In this document: positions 22,200 to 32,523 of the stretch, in pieces
How positions within the stretch are numbered: position 1 is the first letter of the stretch
How the letters are laid out: every line of letters starts with the position of its first letter
From: Nymphaea colorata
Taxonomy: Eukaryota > Streptophyta > Magnoliopsida > Nymphaeales > Nymphaeaceae
NCBI RefSeq assembly: GCF_008831285.2
Contig: NW_022204507.1
Location: forward strand, 6,778,174-6,842,173
Length of the DNA: 64,000 bases
Reading direction: 5' to 3'
Translations under genes and position numbers: made by a program
The notes under the pieces: generated by a model
What the model was told of the DNA's origin: nothing
What the model saw: the letters and a program-made list of their open reading frames with translations, nothing else
Database searches by the model: none

Positions 22200-22800
22200 T
22201 ACTTGCTAATAAATCAGTTGCACATGAAAATATTATCGGTGGTTAAACACTGATGACTAAGTATTTTACCTTTAATACCATGACCATAAAAGACAATCTT
22301 CTCATGGTTGCAGCTCAATATTCAAGTGTTTGGCACAGCTGTACAATGGACAAACTTTTTATACAAAAAGAAATAACTCAAATATCAAAACTGAAATCAT
22401 CTTTGAGGAAACTACACTTGGAAAACACATTTAAGTAGCTTACCTTTCCACTGAAAACTCTTAATTCTTCAAGTTGCAACAGGAATTAATTCCATTTCCT
22501 AACAAACAAATGGAACTCTCGAGGACATGCTTTTTTACCCTAGGAAAACCCAACAAGAGGGTATGAAATGAGACCAATTTTCCTGCGTTCATAAATATGC
22601 CAAGGAAAATCCATAAATGGCACACGAATTCTTGAAGAAATTTCATCAATTAAGACATGGACTAAAGAAAAATAAAAATAGACGTGTTACCCAAGAGGGA
22701 GACAAAGAGCAAGTTTGCTCTTCTTGACTCCTTATGTAGTTCGCAGGATTATGCTTTCTGATCTTTGAAAATGCTGCATTCTGCCGCTCTAACATTGTCA
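22200..22800 (-). repeat. Direct repeat R3, inner copy, left arm
   Basis: This is the second member of the R3 pair (see 19,930-20,320), abutting the end of the copia D LTR. The mirror copy is 53,035-53,690. The short frame at 22,461-22,649 is a remnant frame shared with the right arm (53,208-53,396) and with the other R3 copy (20,091-20,279), not a recognised gene. Confidence 0.82.
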
Positions 22801-22830
22801 AGTACTTTGGCATCAACTTAATTGTAAGCC

Positions 22831-23329
22831 TGTAAAAGAGAAAGAAGGATGAAGATGATGAGCAAAAGAAATTAATGTGGTTCGGAAGAAAAATTCCTAC
22901 TCCGCAACTCAGTCATCAATTTCATGATGATCTGGTTCCCTTAGCACAGTATTTATACATTGCTATGTCTGATTCGAATTTGAATCAGTTTCCATGGGCA
23001 TACAATCTGTTTGCTTGAATTTCTACATTGGTTTTGAATAAGGGAAACTGACATTCTCCTGAAATCTGTCATCATTGTGAAGAGGCATTTTTGTTGCTTG
23101 AACGATTGGCTTTGCTTCCATATTTATTGCTCTTAATTTGTTGGAATTCTGATTTATTGCTGGAGACTTATCAATATGTGTTTTAGTTTCTTGACTCACG
23201 TGGCTGATTTGATTTTCTGCCATATTAGTTATGCCTGATTTCCTGCAGTTATGATCCATGCCTGATCTCCTTGAGTTATGAACCGTTGAAGATGCACCTG
23301 ATTTTCTGGAGTGAGCTAGTGCGTTATCA
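22831..23329 (-). mobile_element. 3' LTR of copia D, left arm (about 499 bp)
   Basis: On the minus strand the LTR starts TGATAACGCAC just after a polypurine tract and ends in CTCTTTTACA, giving the TG...CA borders of a retrotransposon LTR. A TATTTATA-type box lies around 22,949-22,956 and is conserved in the right arm (TATAAATA). The sequence after the TATA box resembles the matching part of the element B LTR at 32,524-33,002 (GATGACTGAGT..). The target duplication cannot be tested because the 5' end of the element is missing. Confidence 0.75.
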
Positions 23330-23340
23330 TCCCCCCTCAA
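23330..23340 (-). promoter_or_regulatory. Polypurine tract of copia D, left arm
   Basis: Minus-strand TTGAGGGGGGA sits between the pol C-terminus (which ends SLRLRGDD) and the LTR start. This is the normal plus-strand priming site arrangement in copia elements. Confidence 0.8.
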
Positions 23341-23469
23341 CCGAAGGGAAGGTTGCATACGTAAGCCATGATGCTAAATCGTTGCTGAGACAATGGTTTG
23401 GTAAAAAGATCTGCAAGCTGACCTTTAGTTGTGATGAATTGAGTATTCATATCTCCCAGTGCAACCTGT

Positions 23470-23811
23470 TCACGAACAAAATGATAATTGAGTTCCAAAA
23501 TGTTTCATACGTGAATGAAAGACTGTTTTGATAGTGGTATGTAGTGCTGAAATGTTGTCACTCAATAGAATTGGAGCTTTGGAGAGGTAGACACCGACAT
23601 CTTGTAAAATAAAGGTAAGCCATTTAATTTCAGCAGCAGCTGCAGCGAGGGCCCAGTATTCAGCTTCACAAGACGAGCGAGCAACAGTCGGTTGTTTCTT
23701 AGAGCTCCAGGATATACAATTTGCACCAAGAAATGTGCAGTATCCTGAAATCGATTGGCATGTATCTGGACAGCCCGTCCAGTCTGCATCAGAGTATGCT
23801 TGGAGAGTCAA
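23470..23811 (-). pseudogene. Copia D RNase H fragment, left arm
   Basis: The frame shows the copia RNase H landmarks in order: AYSDADWTGCP (catalytic Asp region), SISGYCTFLG, ISWSSKKQ, VARSSCEAEYWALA (catalytic Glu and Tyr), KWLTFILQDVGV, LLSDNISALH. The final YHERTKHI-like block is altered to SRMKHFG and is followed by a frameshift before SLRLRGDD at about 23,350. A change of the usual YRALA to YWALA is visible. RNase H removes the RNA strand during reverse transcription in the virus-like particle. The right-arm homologue is 52,030-52,404. Confidence 0.92.
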
Positions 23812-23860
23812 ATCTTGGGATTTATTGAGATGGGCTTAGAACATATCGTATAATGTGTTT

Positions 23861-24304
23861 CTAGATTTGAAAATGCTTCATTGTTGGGGCATGCATGAAT
23901 TGACATGCAAAATTAACTATATAGGAGAGATCCGGCCGTGTAAGTGTCAAGTGTTGAAGTGCACCTGCAAGACTTTGATATGCGGTAGCATCGGAATAAG
24001 GAGGATCAATTTCCTCAGGAGATTTGGAACAAACAGTAATTGGTGCGCTCACTATTTTACATTGCTGCATTTGTGCTCTAGAAACGTTGTCTTGAGCATA
24101 TCTAGACTGATGCATAAACAAGCCGTTGGAAGTCCTTGCAACTTGAATTCCCAAGAAGTTACTCAGATCACCCAGATCATTCATAGCAAATTGTTGTCTG
24201 ACAGTGACAAGGAATGACATTATAAATGAATGTGAATTTCCTGTAAGAATGATATCATCAACATACAGTAATAGAATAGTGATTGATTTTAGCCCATGAT
24301 GCAC
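23861..24304 (-). pseudogene. Copia D reverse transcriptase C-terminal fragment, left arm
   Basis: The frame starts just before the RT active-site box LLLYVDDIILTGN and continues through QQFAMNDLGDLSNFLGIQV, GLFMHQSRYAQD, then [20 protein letters not shown] and a [12 protein letters not shown] end. These are the palm and thumb landmarks of copia RT. The fingers and everything upstream are missing: homology to copia ends at about 24,310, and from there to the arm border the DNA is unrelated. A frameshift separates it from RNase H. Both arms have the same 5' truncation, so it predates the duplication. Confidence 0.92.
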
Positions 24305-24445
24305 TCCAATGGATCCGGTAGAATTTGGTGGCTGGATATGCGGAAATCTAAATTGTTTCTCTTCCCCTTACTTGACTGGAATTGATGTGGTTTGTTAAGC
24401 TGTGGGCTAGTCGTCCTCTTTGGCCAGCTCAGTAGTCTTGGCCCA

Positions 24446-25440
24446 TTTGTTCACCTCACATTGTTCCCACCTTACCTTGGTATGAGGTGGTTCTCTCAAA
24501 ATTCAAGGCATTCATGATGGGCCGTTGGTTCCCAAGTCATATATGGTCACCCTTTCACCACCCTCCTCAAGGATCGTACTTATTCTTTCAAGGAGGTCGG
24601 AGGAATCCTTGCTGAGTCGCTTTAGCAGAGGGCTGTCAAGTGTCAAGTTCAACGCCTGGTCCCCATCCAACAAAAATAAACATGCTTGCATGGAGCTGTC
24701 AACCCTGCACCCTGTTTTCCCAATGTCTGTAGGCAGCGCCGAAGGGCCCTCCTGTGTTGACCCCCATTCGAGCCCCTGCAGACTCAAGATGGCTTGAACA
24801 GACCCGCCGCCCTCAACGAGCCAAACTGCTCCAACAGTGCCGACATATCCTCTTACATTCACCGCAGTAGCTAGGGTCTCCTTGGCAGGCGTTGTCCACA
24901 CAGCCGGGCACAAAACGAAGATAGAGAGTGTGGGCTGCCCGCAGTTTGCCTTTAACAGGCTGGCTGTGCGATGGAAGAGGTAACAATCACACATTTCCCT
25001 TCTCCTTTGGCAGCTCTGGAAGAGCCACTGGTTTGGCTTCTTCCAGCAGGTCGTCGGCTGCTTACACTCATGTAGCCGCCCCCATTTGGCTCTGCATGTG
25101 AAGCACTGGCCGTGCTTGAAACGTACTCGCCTTTCCTTAGGTGACAATTGTTGTAATCACTGGTTGAGGGCATTCCTTGGGTCCACTGGTGGCGGAATGC
25201 CCTCCTCGGTTGGTATGCAGTCGCTGGCCCTTGATAGCATGGGCAACATCAACTGCATTTTTTGCTTGAAGAGACCAACCTAGGTTCTCTTTTCCCATTC
25301 CGGCTTGAAAGTCAGGGCAGCCATGAGTCTAGTTCTCCTCCTTTGTCCTGGCACCTTCATGCTTTGAGCGTGTGTTAGAGAGTCCACTGCATCACCGCCA
25401 TCAAGTTCTACTGAAGGTTCAGTTCTCTCCAATGCTGGCC
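24446..25440 (-). pseudogene. Ty3/gypsy-type gag fragment with unrecognised C-terminal part
   Basis: On the minus strand, 25,440-25,150 reads a proline-rich gag-like segment in the same frame as the 24,512-25,147 open frame, interrupted by two stops. The open frame then gives LSPKERRVRFKHGQCFTC and a CX2CX7HXC zinc knuckle (CFTCRAKWGRLHEC), the spacing typical of plant Ty3/gypsy gag. About 150 further residues remain open (LFLLDGDQALNLTLDSPLL, then LLERISTILEEGG) but do not show the expected protease motif, and I do not recognise them. The fragment abuts the left-arm border. Confidence 0.65.
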
Positions 25441-27310
25441 GCATGGTAATTTCAGCCTCCTGGTCCGGGTACTACTCTCCCTAGGAGCATTGTGCACCTT
25501 GACCCCCTATTGCTTGGCCACCGTCGTCTGGTTCAACAAGGCATCCTTTTCTTCGACCTATTATTCCATGTCGATCAGACTATCTTCAATTTCTCCGATG
25601 CAGAATCTACAACCCACAATAAGCAAAACGGAAAAAGATTACAGAAAACCAGTTTCCACAATTATCGTTCTCCCAAGTGGCACATGTAGAACTCTGAATA
25701 CAAACCTGCTGCTCTGATGCATCTGATTCCCGAAATTTGATAACAGAGATGATTGCTGAAAAATGACTTATTAGAGGTGACTAGATAAACAAGAAGAAAC
25801 ATAAATATACAGCTGATAGCATACTTATCAAGCTTTACATCTTTTGGCACAAGACCATGATCTGCTTGCACTACACTTTCCTTTCCATAGCACAATCTTT
25901 CAAAACATGATTTTGTCTAATGATAAAAAGAGAAAAAGGAATAGCAGCAATAAACATATATCAAATGCTCTTGATATATTTAAACAAGAAAAGTCACACT
26001 CGTTTAGAAGAAACGTCAATGAGCTCACTTGCTTTAAGGTCCTGGCACCTTACAAAAGGTTTCAAAAAGATTTTGAAGCAAGACACAAGAAAAGAGTTCA
26101 ATAAAATAGCATAAAAGAAGTCAGAAGAATTAAGAAACAATCAACGAGGAACAAAAATTGTTGTCAATAAAAGAAGTGATGCTAAAATTTATTCCTAAAT
26201 CTAATCAGTCGGCAAAAGCTTCAAATGATTAGCTGCAATAAAAACAGGAATTATTTGCGAACCAGAGAATGTTAAAAGTTGTATTGTTTATGATAAAAAG
26301 GTAAAAGAGAAAAAACAAAAAATTCAGAATATTGAAAATAATTAAAAATAAAAAGGACATGTGCTTATATTGATTCAAAGAGGGTTAATTTGGATCCGTG
26401 GATTTCAGTACCATGAAATAAAGTATAATTCCAGCCAAGGTCATTCTTGAACGGCTCAAAATCATGTCAAATTGCTGAATAAATGTCATAACAGCAATAA
26501 TAGTAGCGATATTTATTAATAAAAAAACCACTTAAATCAAACAAAGCCAACTTGTTCTTAGGTCACTAACAAATCACAATATTATCATGTCAGAGAGGCA
26601 TTGTGATCACCACTGATTAATGTAACATTACAAACAGCACCAATATATGGCTATAATGCTGGATGCACATCATGTACTTAATAGGCAGCCAAGTTGGAGA
26701 AGAGAAAAACCAAGTAAGAACATGACTGTCGTAAGTTAATGTGGGAAATACACAATAACATAATGGAGAATGCACACAAGAAGGAAATGAACTTCAAATT
26801 TACATGAATCGCTGAACATGTCTTACTTGCAAGATACACCCAGAATGATGTCATTTGAAAGCAGAGACTAGAGAGTAAATAAGGAATTAGTTTGGGAAAA
26901 AAAGAAATTAACATAACACCAAAAGAAAAAACTGTTATTTATGACCAACTAAAGCATAAAATGCTTATTCATGTGCATATATTTCTAATAGAAGCACTAA
27001 ATTAGCATGTGCTAGAGGAATGCAAAATGAGAAAGTAATTGATGAACAAATTAACAATTATAATCATCAACCTTTGAGTTGTAATGGGATGATTAAAAGG
27101 AAACTAACGCGAAATGTCATGCAAACCACAAAAATCAATATGAAGATAAAGAATCCCCAAACCACACTCTCATTCCCACCATACTTTCACATGTAAATGG
27201 AAAACCAAACAACTATGCATGGATAATATATAGACAATATTCAAAGAAGGAAAGAGAGAAGAGAGAGGGAGAGAGATGGAAAGAGAAAGATTCAACTAGG
27301 AGGGAGGGCA
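25441..27310. other. AT-rich DNA without recognisable gene
   Basis: Frames here are short and lack family motifs. No tandem array or clear transposon border was seen. Confidence 0.5.
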
Positions 27311-27317
27311 TGAAGTA

Positions 27318-27660
27318 ACTATGAAATGAAAGATCATTTCATCTTTCCATGCTCCCAATGCACTTGAGCATAGTCTCTTGTCTCTAAAAAAGAGATTGAG
27401 TGCTATCTCCTTTGGCCATGGGGAGAGGAAGAAGAGAAGAAAATGAGAAAAGCAAAAGAAGTCTGTATTCAAGAAAGGAATGAGCAACAACAACAAGATT
27501 ATATTTGAGAAATTGAATAACATTATTTGATCATAGAATGAAAGATTATCTCATCTTGTCATGCTCCCGGTGCTCTCAAGTATAGCCTCTTGACTCTAAA
27601 ATAGAGAGTGAGAGCTATCTCATATGGCCATGGGGAGATGAAGAAGAGAGGAAAGAAAAT
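27318..27660 (-). repeat. Direct duplication of about 130 bp, two units
   Basis: Units 27,318-27,440 and 27,530-27,660 share ATGAAAgATcAT-, CATCTTtcCATGCTCCC-, CTCTTGtCTCTAAAA-, GAGTGctATCTCcTtTGGCC- and ATGGGGAGAgGAAGAAGAGA-type words. They lie downstream of the TATA-like box on the minus strand. Confidence 0.75.
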
Positions 27661-27689
27661 AAAGAATGGAGTGAGGTTTGGATTACATA

Positions 27690-27960
27690 CCTCTAAATGA
27701 GAAAGGCTTAGAGAAAATGAACACCTTAGCTTGAAGACTCTCTTGAGTGAAGCTCCAAGATGATGCCTCCAAGAGGGTAGTAACTTGCTCCAAGTTGGAG
27801 AAGAAGAGAAATGGAAAGAGGAAGAGGGAGAGAAAAAGAGCTCAAGAGAAACCCTTAGTCTTCAAGTGAGAATACTCTAGGGTTTCTCCCAAGGGCTACT
27901 CTTGCCCAAGAGAGGGGAAGTGGGGGGTATTTATAGAGATTTTGGAGTAAAAAAAGCAAA
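27690..27960 (-). promoter_or_regulatory. Promoter-like segment, minus strand
   Basis: The minus strand carries a TATAAATA box (27,928-27,935) followed by CCCCC and, about 60-70 bases on, AAACCCTAGAG, then CT-rich leader-like sequence. This is how an LTR or plant core promoter looks. No open reading frame of note follows within 600 bases, so it may be a solo or broken LTR. Borders are not defined. Confidence 0.4.
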
Positions 27961-28100
27961 ATTTAAAATTTTTTGAATTCCACCCCATTTTCATCTGAAT
28001 TTCACATAATTTTGAATTATTTTGAAAAAGGAATGGTTTGAAAATGGGTATGATTGGCCATTAGGTTTATAAAAATATATATTTTTTTAAAAATGAATGG

Positions 28101-28450
28101 GGCCTTTGTCCACCCAAAAAGACTAAAATCGCCCTCTAAAAGGAGATTTTTTGTCAAAAGAAGGGCAAATGGGTCTTGTTCACCAAAAAGACCAAAATCA
28201 CCCTCTAAAAGGAGGTTTTTTGTCAAAAGGAGGGGCAAATGGGTCTTGCCCACTAAAACTACCAAAATCACCCTCTAAAACGAGATTCTTTGTCAAAAGG
28301 AGGGGTAAATAGGTCTTGCCCACCAAAAAGACCAAAATCACCCACTAAAAGGAGGTTTTTTGTCAAAAGAAGGGGCAAATGAGTCTTGCCTACCAAAAAG
28401 AGTAAAATCACCCTTTAAAAGGAAATTCTTTGTAAAAAGGAAGGGAAAAT
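28101..28450. repeat. Minisatellite, exactly five 70-bp units
   Basis: Units start at 28,101, 28,171, 28,241, 28,311 and 28,381 with no length change. Each runs GGGTCTTGccCACcAAAAAG, then accAAAATCACCCtCTAAAA, then gGAGgtTtTTTGTCAAAAg and ends ggGGGcAAAT. Units differ from each other by a few substitutions. The unit length is not a multiple of three, so the apparent repeated peptide on the minus strand (28,017-28,271) shifts frame and is not a gene. Confidence 0.95.
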
Positions 28451-28554
28451 GGATCTGAAATGCTTGATTTGGATTTGAACTTGGGTTTTGGATCTAATTT
28501 GGATAAAAAATGGCGTTTTGTGTTTTGATAAAAGTGCGTAGTCTTTTAGAAAAA

Positions 28555-28930
28555 TTTGGGGTGATTATAGTGGCTTAGGTAAATAGATTCCAACGTCTTG
28601 GAGTATAAATGTGAGTATTTGACCCTAGTAATCTCTTCGGTGGCTGTATCAAGGGCACGACATTTAGCTTCACACTATGTCCTAGCTTGTTTGGTTGCTT
28701 CTTAGAAATCCTTGAGATGCAAGTAGTCCCAAAAAAATGCAATAGCTAGAAGTTGATCATCTACTATTTGGGCATCCGGCCCAATCTACATCAAAATAGG
28801 CTTCAAGCGAGGTGGATTTTCTCTTGAAAAAATTCATGCCATAGTGAGATGTGCCATGAACATGTCGAGCAATTCTTTCGCCATCTGAAAATGTTCAAGA
28901 GTGGGTGCATGTATAAATTTGAAAAAAAAT
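28555..28930 (-). pseudogene. Copia B RNase H fragment
   Basis: Legible pieces include LEAYFDVDWAGCPN, SYCIFLG and LTFILQDVGIYLPK, in different frames. The essential SSCEAEY region is scrambled by stops. The sequence is truncated at its 3' side, before the end of the domain. Confidence 0.75.
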
Positions 28931-28957
28931 TCACTGCAAATGACAAGTCTGGCTGGG

Positions 28958-29690
28958 TTAGAGTGAGATATTGAAGTGCTTTGACAAGGCTTCAATAGCC
29001 AGTAGCATCAACTTATCGCGCATCCATGGGGGCATCATGTTTGGCATTAACCATGACGGGAGTGTTGGTGGATTTACAATTCTGCATATTTGCTCGACAA
29101 ATGATCTCGTTGGCATATTTTTGTTGATGAAGAAACATGCCATCTGATTTCCTTTGAAGCTGAATGCCAAGGAAAAAATTAACATCTCGCAAATCATTCG
29201 TTGCAAACTCCTCCCTTACTTGCTCAACAAACTCATTTAAATTTTTTTAGAGTTGCCAGTTAGAATGATGTCGCCAACGTAAAGTAAGAGAAGAGTAACA
29301 TGATTATCTTGTCGCCGAACAAAGAGAAATGAGTCGGACATGCTAGCAGTGAATCTCATGATAAATAAAAATTTTGCAAAGCGATCATACCAAGCCCGAG
29401 GGGCTTGCTTCAGTCCATACATGGCTCTATTCAGTCGGCAGACATGATTTGGATGAGTAGTGTCTTTGAATCTCAATATAAAACCAATTCTTGTAGATGG
29501 CCATTTAAAAATACATTTTTACATCTAATTGTTTGAGAAGCCAATCATGAGCTAGATCAATACTTAAAACAATTCAATTGTAGCAAATTTAACCACCGGT
29601 GAGTCTCTAGAAAATCAATACTTGGACTTGACTATACCTTGAGCCACTAGACGCGACTTGAGTCATTCCAATGTCCCATCACTTTTTAGT
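28958..29690 (-). pseudogene. Copia B reverse transcriptase, active site mutated
   Basis: The 29,237-29,476 frame reads HPNHVCRLNRAMYGLKQAPR, AWYDRFAKFL and then the catalytic box as YVGDIILTGN: the first Asp of the usual YVDD is Gly. Upstream (29,690-29,480) LKSRLVAQGI and SPVVKF remain legible with stops; downstream the 28,958-29,206 frame carries the thumb part. Copia RT needs both Asp residues to bind metal, so this enzyme would be dead even without the frameshifts. Confidence 0.88.
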
Positions 29691-29699
29691 TTTCTTTTG

Positions 29700-30089
29700 A
29701 ATGCCCACCAGCCGTCAATGACATGCATGTGTGGATTCCTTGGCACAAGAGGCAAGCATTGTTTGCTTGTAGCGCCGTCATCTCATCTTCCATTGCTTTA
29801 TTCCAGCCTCCATGTTTTAGTGCCATAGTTAGTGGTTTGGTTCCTTCAGCATAGAAATGGTGAACGCATATTTTGGATTTGGTTTTACTATTCGAGATTT
29901 GGATCTAGTGGTCATGGCATGGGAAGCAGATGATGTCAGTAGTAGTGGTTGAGTAGGTGGCAAAGATTCAATTGGCAGAGGATGAGTTGTTGGTATGTTA
30001 GGAGGTTGATGGTAATTAAGGCTGGTGGTTGACTTGGTTGTTATATGAGGTTGGTCCTCTAGTTCCAAAGGAGGATCTCCAACATGCAT
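29700..30089 (-). pseudogene. Copia B integrase-RT linker region
   Basis: The 29,829-30,089 frame is rich in Pro, Ser and Thr and ends HAMTTRSKSRIVKPNPKYAF followed by SMLKEPNH. The TRSK...KPNPKY motif is the conserved start of copia RT after the variable integrase tail. Further on, WNKAMEDEM-like wording is disrupted by stops. Confidence 0.82.
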
Positions 30090-30989
30090 TTGTGCAAGCC
30101 GTTGATCATTTTATGGGCTGTATGTGCATCGGGTGGATGTAGGGAGAATGAGACAAAATTATCATGAGTGGGATGAGCATAACTATGAGTTTGAGGTTGA
30201 TGAAAAAGAAGGAAAGTTTGATCAAGGACTACATGGCGTGATATATAGACACGTCCAGTGGAAGGGTATAGACATCTACATCCATACCCGTTGTGACGCT
30301 CACTATACCCAATAAATATACATGGCAACGATTTTTGTTGGAATGCTGATTATATCCTCGTAAATAAGGGTAACATCTGCTTTCAAAGGCGCACAAGCAA
30401 GAATAATGTGATTGCTTCCCAAATAGAAGCTTGTATGGGCTTTCCATGTCCAGCATTTGAGACGGCAGATGGTTTATGAGCAAAATGGCTGTAGAGAAGG
30501 CCTTTACCCAATATTGTGCTGGTAATCCACTATGAAAGAGGAGAGTAAGTCCTCATTTTTTAACTGACCTGTGCTTACGCTCTGTGATGCCATTTTGAGC
30601 AGGCGATTTTGTGCAAGCTTCTGATGGATGATGCCATGATCTTTAAGATCGTCACCTAACAAGAGCTGTTGAATTCTCCTTCGTCGTTAGTTTGAAAAAT
30701 CTTCATAGAAATACAAAATTAATTTTTTATCATAGTATGTAATTCAAGAAACTTGGAAGAAAAAAAAATCCGACTTTCTCTTTATAGGATAGTACCAAGA
30801 ATAACGAGTGAATTGATAAGCATAATATTTAATGCTTTGACAAGAAGCCATTGGAGCTGGTCTCCACAAATTGCAGTGGACATTTTCAAACATAGCACCA
30901 CAATCAACCTCTATTGGAAGAAGTGGAAGTTGACAAGATTTTTCAATTTGGAAACTTTGACAAATGGTAAAACCTGTCGTTTTGTTCAT
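30059..30989 (-). pseudogene. Copia B integrase, frameshifted
   Basis: Pieces in order: a 30,744-30,989 frame with VHCNLWRPAPM, the HCDLWGPAP first-Asp block with Asp changed to Asn, then FTRYSWYYPIKRKSDF; the 30,229-30,483 frame with INHLPSQMLDMESPYKLLF and FESRCYPYLRGYNQHS; the 30,059-30,328 frame with FIGYSERHNGYGC and GRVYISRHVVLDQT. Copia integrase inserts the cDNA into the genome. Loss of the first catalytic residue and frameshifts make it inactive. Confidence 0.85.
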
Positions 30990-31319
30990 GACTCATTTTA
31001 TTTGCTGACATAAAATCAAGAATTATAGCATGCAGATGCCCCAAGCATCCATGCCAAACATCGGAAGAAGCTGTTCGAAACCTTGCTGAAAAAAAATGTC
31101 CTTTGGATTGCCTTTGAGGCATATAAGTCTCATTCTCCAGATCATGCTGCTATCAATGCCTTGGTCTCCTTGTCCTTAATCACAAACAAGTTAAAAGAGA
31201 ATTCAAATAAATATGGATGGTACTGGTGAGTTGGCTCACAAAGATTTAGCTCTTTTTAATACCTGGAACCACCAAAACATTGTCTAGAGAGAGAGAGAGA
31301 GAATTTTGGATCCGACCTT

Positions 31320-31700
31320 TATGTCGGCTGTTCCAATGTGAGTAATGTCAAATTTTTCACCATTTCCTAGCACTATTTTATCTGATCATTTGTACTTAAC
31401 ACAGTTTTGAAGATTACTTGAATTGTTTGTGACATGAGAAGTTGCTCCTGTATCTAGATACCAATCTTGGTCCTTTGGATCTGACACCTTTAGATTAGAG
31501 AATGCTGGAGGTACATCTCGTGGTTGATATGACTGATCAAATCTATGATAACATTTAAGAGAAGAGTGATTATTTTGTCCACATATTTGGCATGGTACCT
31601 TCGGTTTGTTTGAAGAAGCTCCATTAGAGTTGGCTGATCCATGATTGTCACGAGATTAAGAAACTGGAACAAATCCACGGCCTCTTGAGTTAAAGTGATC
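31320..31700 (-). pseudogene. Copia B gag zinc knuckle and protease start
   Basis: In a frame offset from the 31,490-31,783 open frame, the minus strand reads the zinc knuckle CQICGQNNHSSLKCYHR (CX2CX4HX4C) followed by the aspartic protease motif DTGATSHVT, then LGNGEKFDITHIG. The Gly/Asn-rich segment before the knuckle is typical of copia gag C-termini. The protease cleaves the gag-pol polyprotein; the DTGA loop is intact here but its frame is not continuous with the gag start. Confidence 0.82.
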
Positions 31701-31799
31701 GTTGTTTCTGTGTTTATTGTTGTTGTAGCGACCCTTGTTATTTTGATTTCCTGTCTGCTGGGTGAGAAATGCAACATTAGCATTCAACTTGCTTTCGCT

Positions 31800-32450
31800 T
31801 GGACTAAGGTCCTTCATGCTTTCATGGTTTTAAAGTAACGAGACAACTTTAAGATACAGCAAAATTGGTGGCATAAGAATAGAGGTGGAGAAGGCTTCAT
31901 AACCTGCTCCTTAACCACTCATCAACCAAAAAACTTTATCTTCATCATTGAGAGGCTTGCCTATAGCAGAAAATTCATAAAAAATAGACATGAATCCAGT
32001 GATATATTCGGTAATGGACTTATCTTGTTTTCGATAAGTTTGTAATTTCCTATTCGATAGAAAATGTCTCTCTTTTGACTCACGTGCAAATGTTGTTGTT
32101 AAGGTCATCCATACTTCTGCTGAAGTCTTGTGTCCAATGACTAGACCCAACACCTCTTCAGACAGAGATACTGAAAGCTAGTCTCGAAGCAATCGATCTG
32201 ATTTCTTCCAGGTCCCTGAAATCAAGATTAAGGCTGTTGAAAGGTTCACCATTTTCAGTAGTTTCAAATGTTCAATTTTGAACTTGACGTAGGAATAGTG
32301 CCACCAATAAACTCAAGAAGACCTGGCTTCTATGAGGCCAAGCATATGAGTTTGCCAGAGAAAAAATTCTTATGCGTGAACTTGATCGAGACAAAATTAG
32401 CAACATTCACATTTGAAGGAAAAGAGAACTTAGCCAATGACGTTGCTGAG
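31800..32450 (-). pseudogene. Copia B gag N-terminal half
   Basis: The gag start is probably the ATG of MASSSATSLAKF in the 32,330-32,524 frame, followed by INFTHKNFF-type copia gag wording (SIKFTHKNFFSGK). After a stop-rich gap the 31,911-32,153 frame gives GHKTSAEVWMTLTTTFARES, RHFLSNRKLQTYRKQDKSIT and DEDKVFWLMSG, the conserved copia gag (UBN2-type) block. Gag builds the particle shell. Frames are broken at several places. Confidence 0.82.
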
Positions 32451-32511
32451 GATGATGCCATTGAAGTAGTAGGAAAGAAATCAGTAAGAGAAGGTCCCAG
32501 AAGGGCTTGCA

Positions 32512-32523
32512 GGCTCGATACCA
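32512..32523 (-). promoter_or_regulatory. Primer-binding site of copia B
   Basis: Minus-strand TGGTATCGAGCC directly follows the LTR end TTTCA. It matches the copia initiator-tRNA-Met site TGGTATCAGAGC apart from one missing base, which fixes the LTR 3' border. Confidence 0.85.

Larger units (their letters stand above)
11922..24445 (+). repeat. Left arm of a >12.5-kb inverted duplication
   Basis: The arm is the reverse complement of 51,435-64,000 along its whole length. Paired anchors have nearly constant coordinate sums: 24,311/51,568, 22,811/53,047, 20,607/55,264, 19,061/57,186, 16,981/59,162, 14,502/61,438 and 13,081/62,842. Steps in the sum mark indels. The inner border is near 24,445, where similarity stops after CTCTTTGGCCAGCTCAG. 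The outer border is not visible because the partner runs off the window. By eye identity is about 92% in copia RT, with indels elsewhere. Confidence 0.95.

Noticed and set aside
28017-28271. Repeated peptide TKNLLLEGDF on the minus strand
   Set aside because: It arises from the 70-bp minisatellite; 70 is not a multiple of three, so the frame changes between units.
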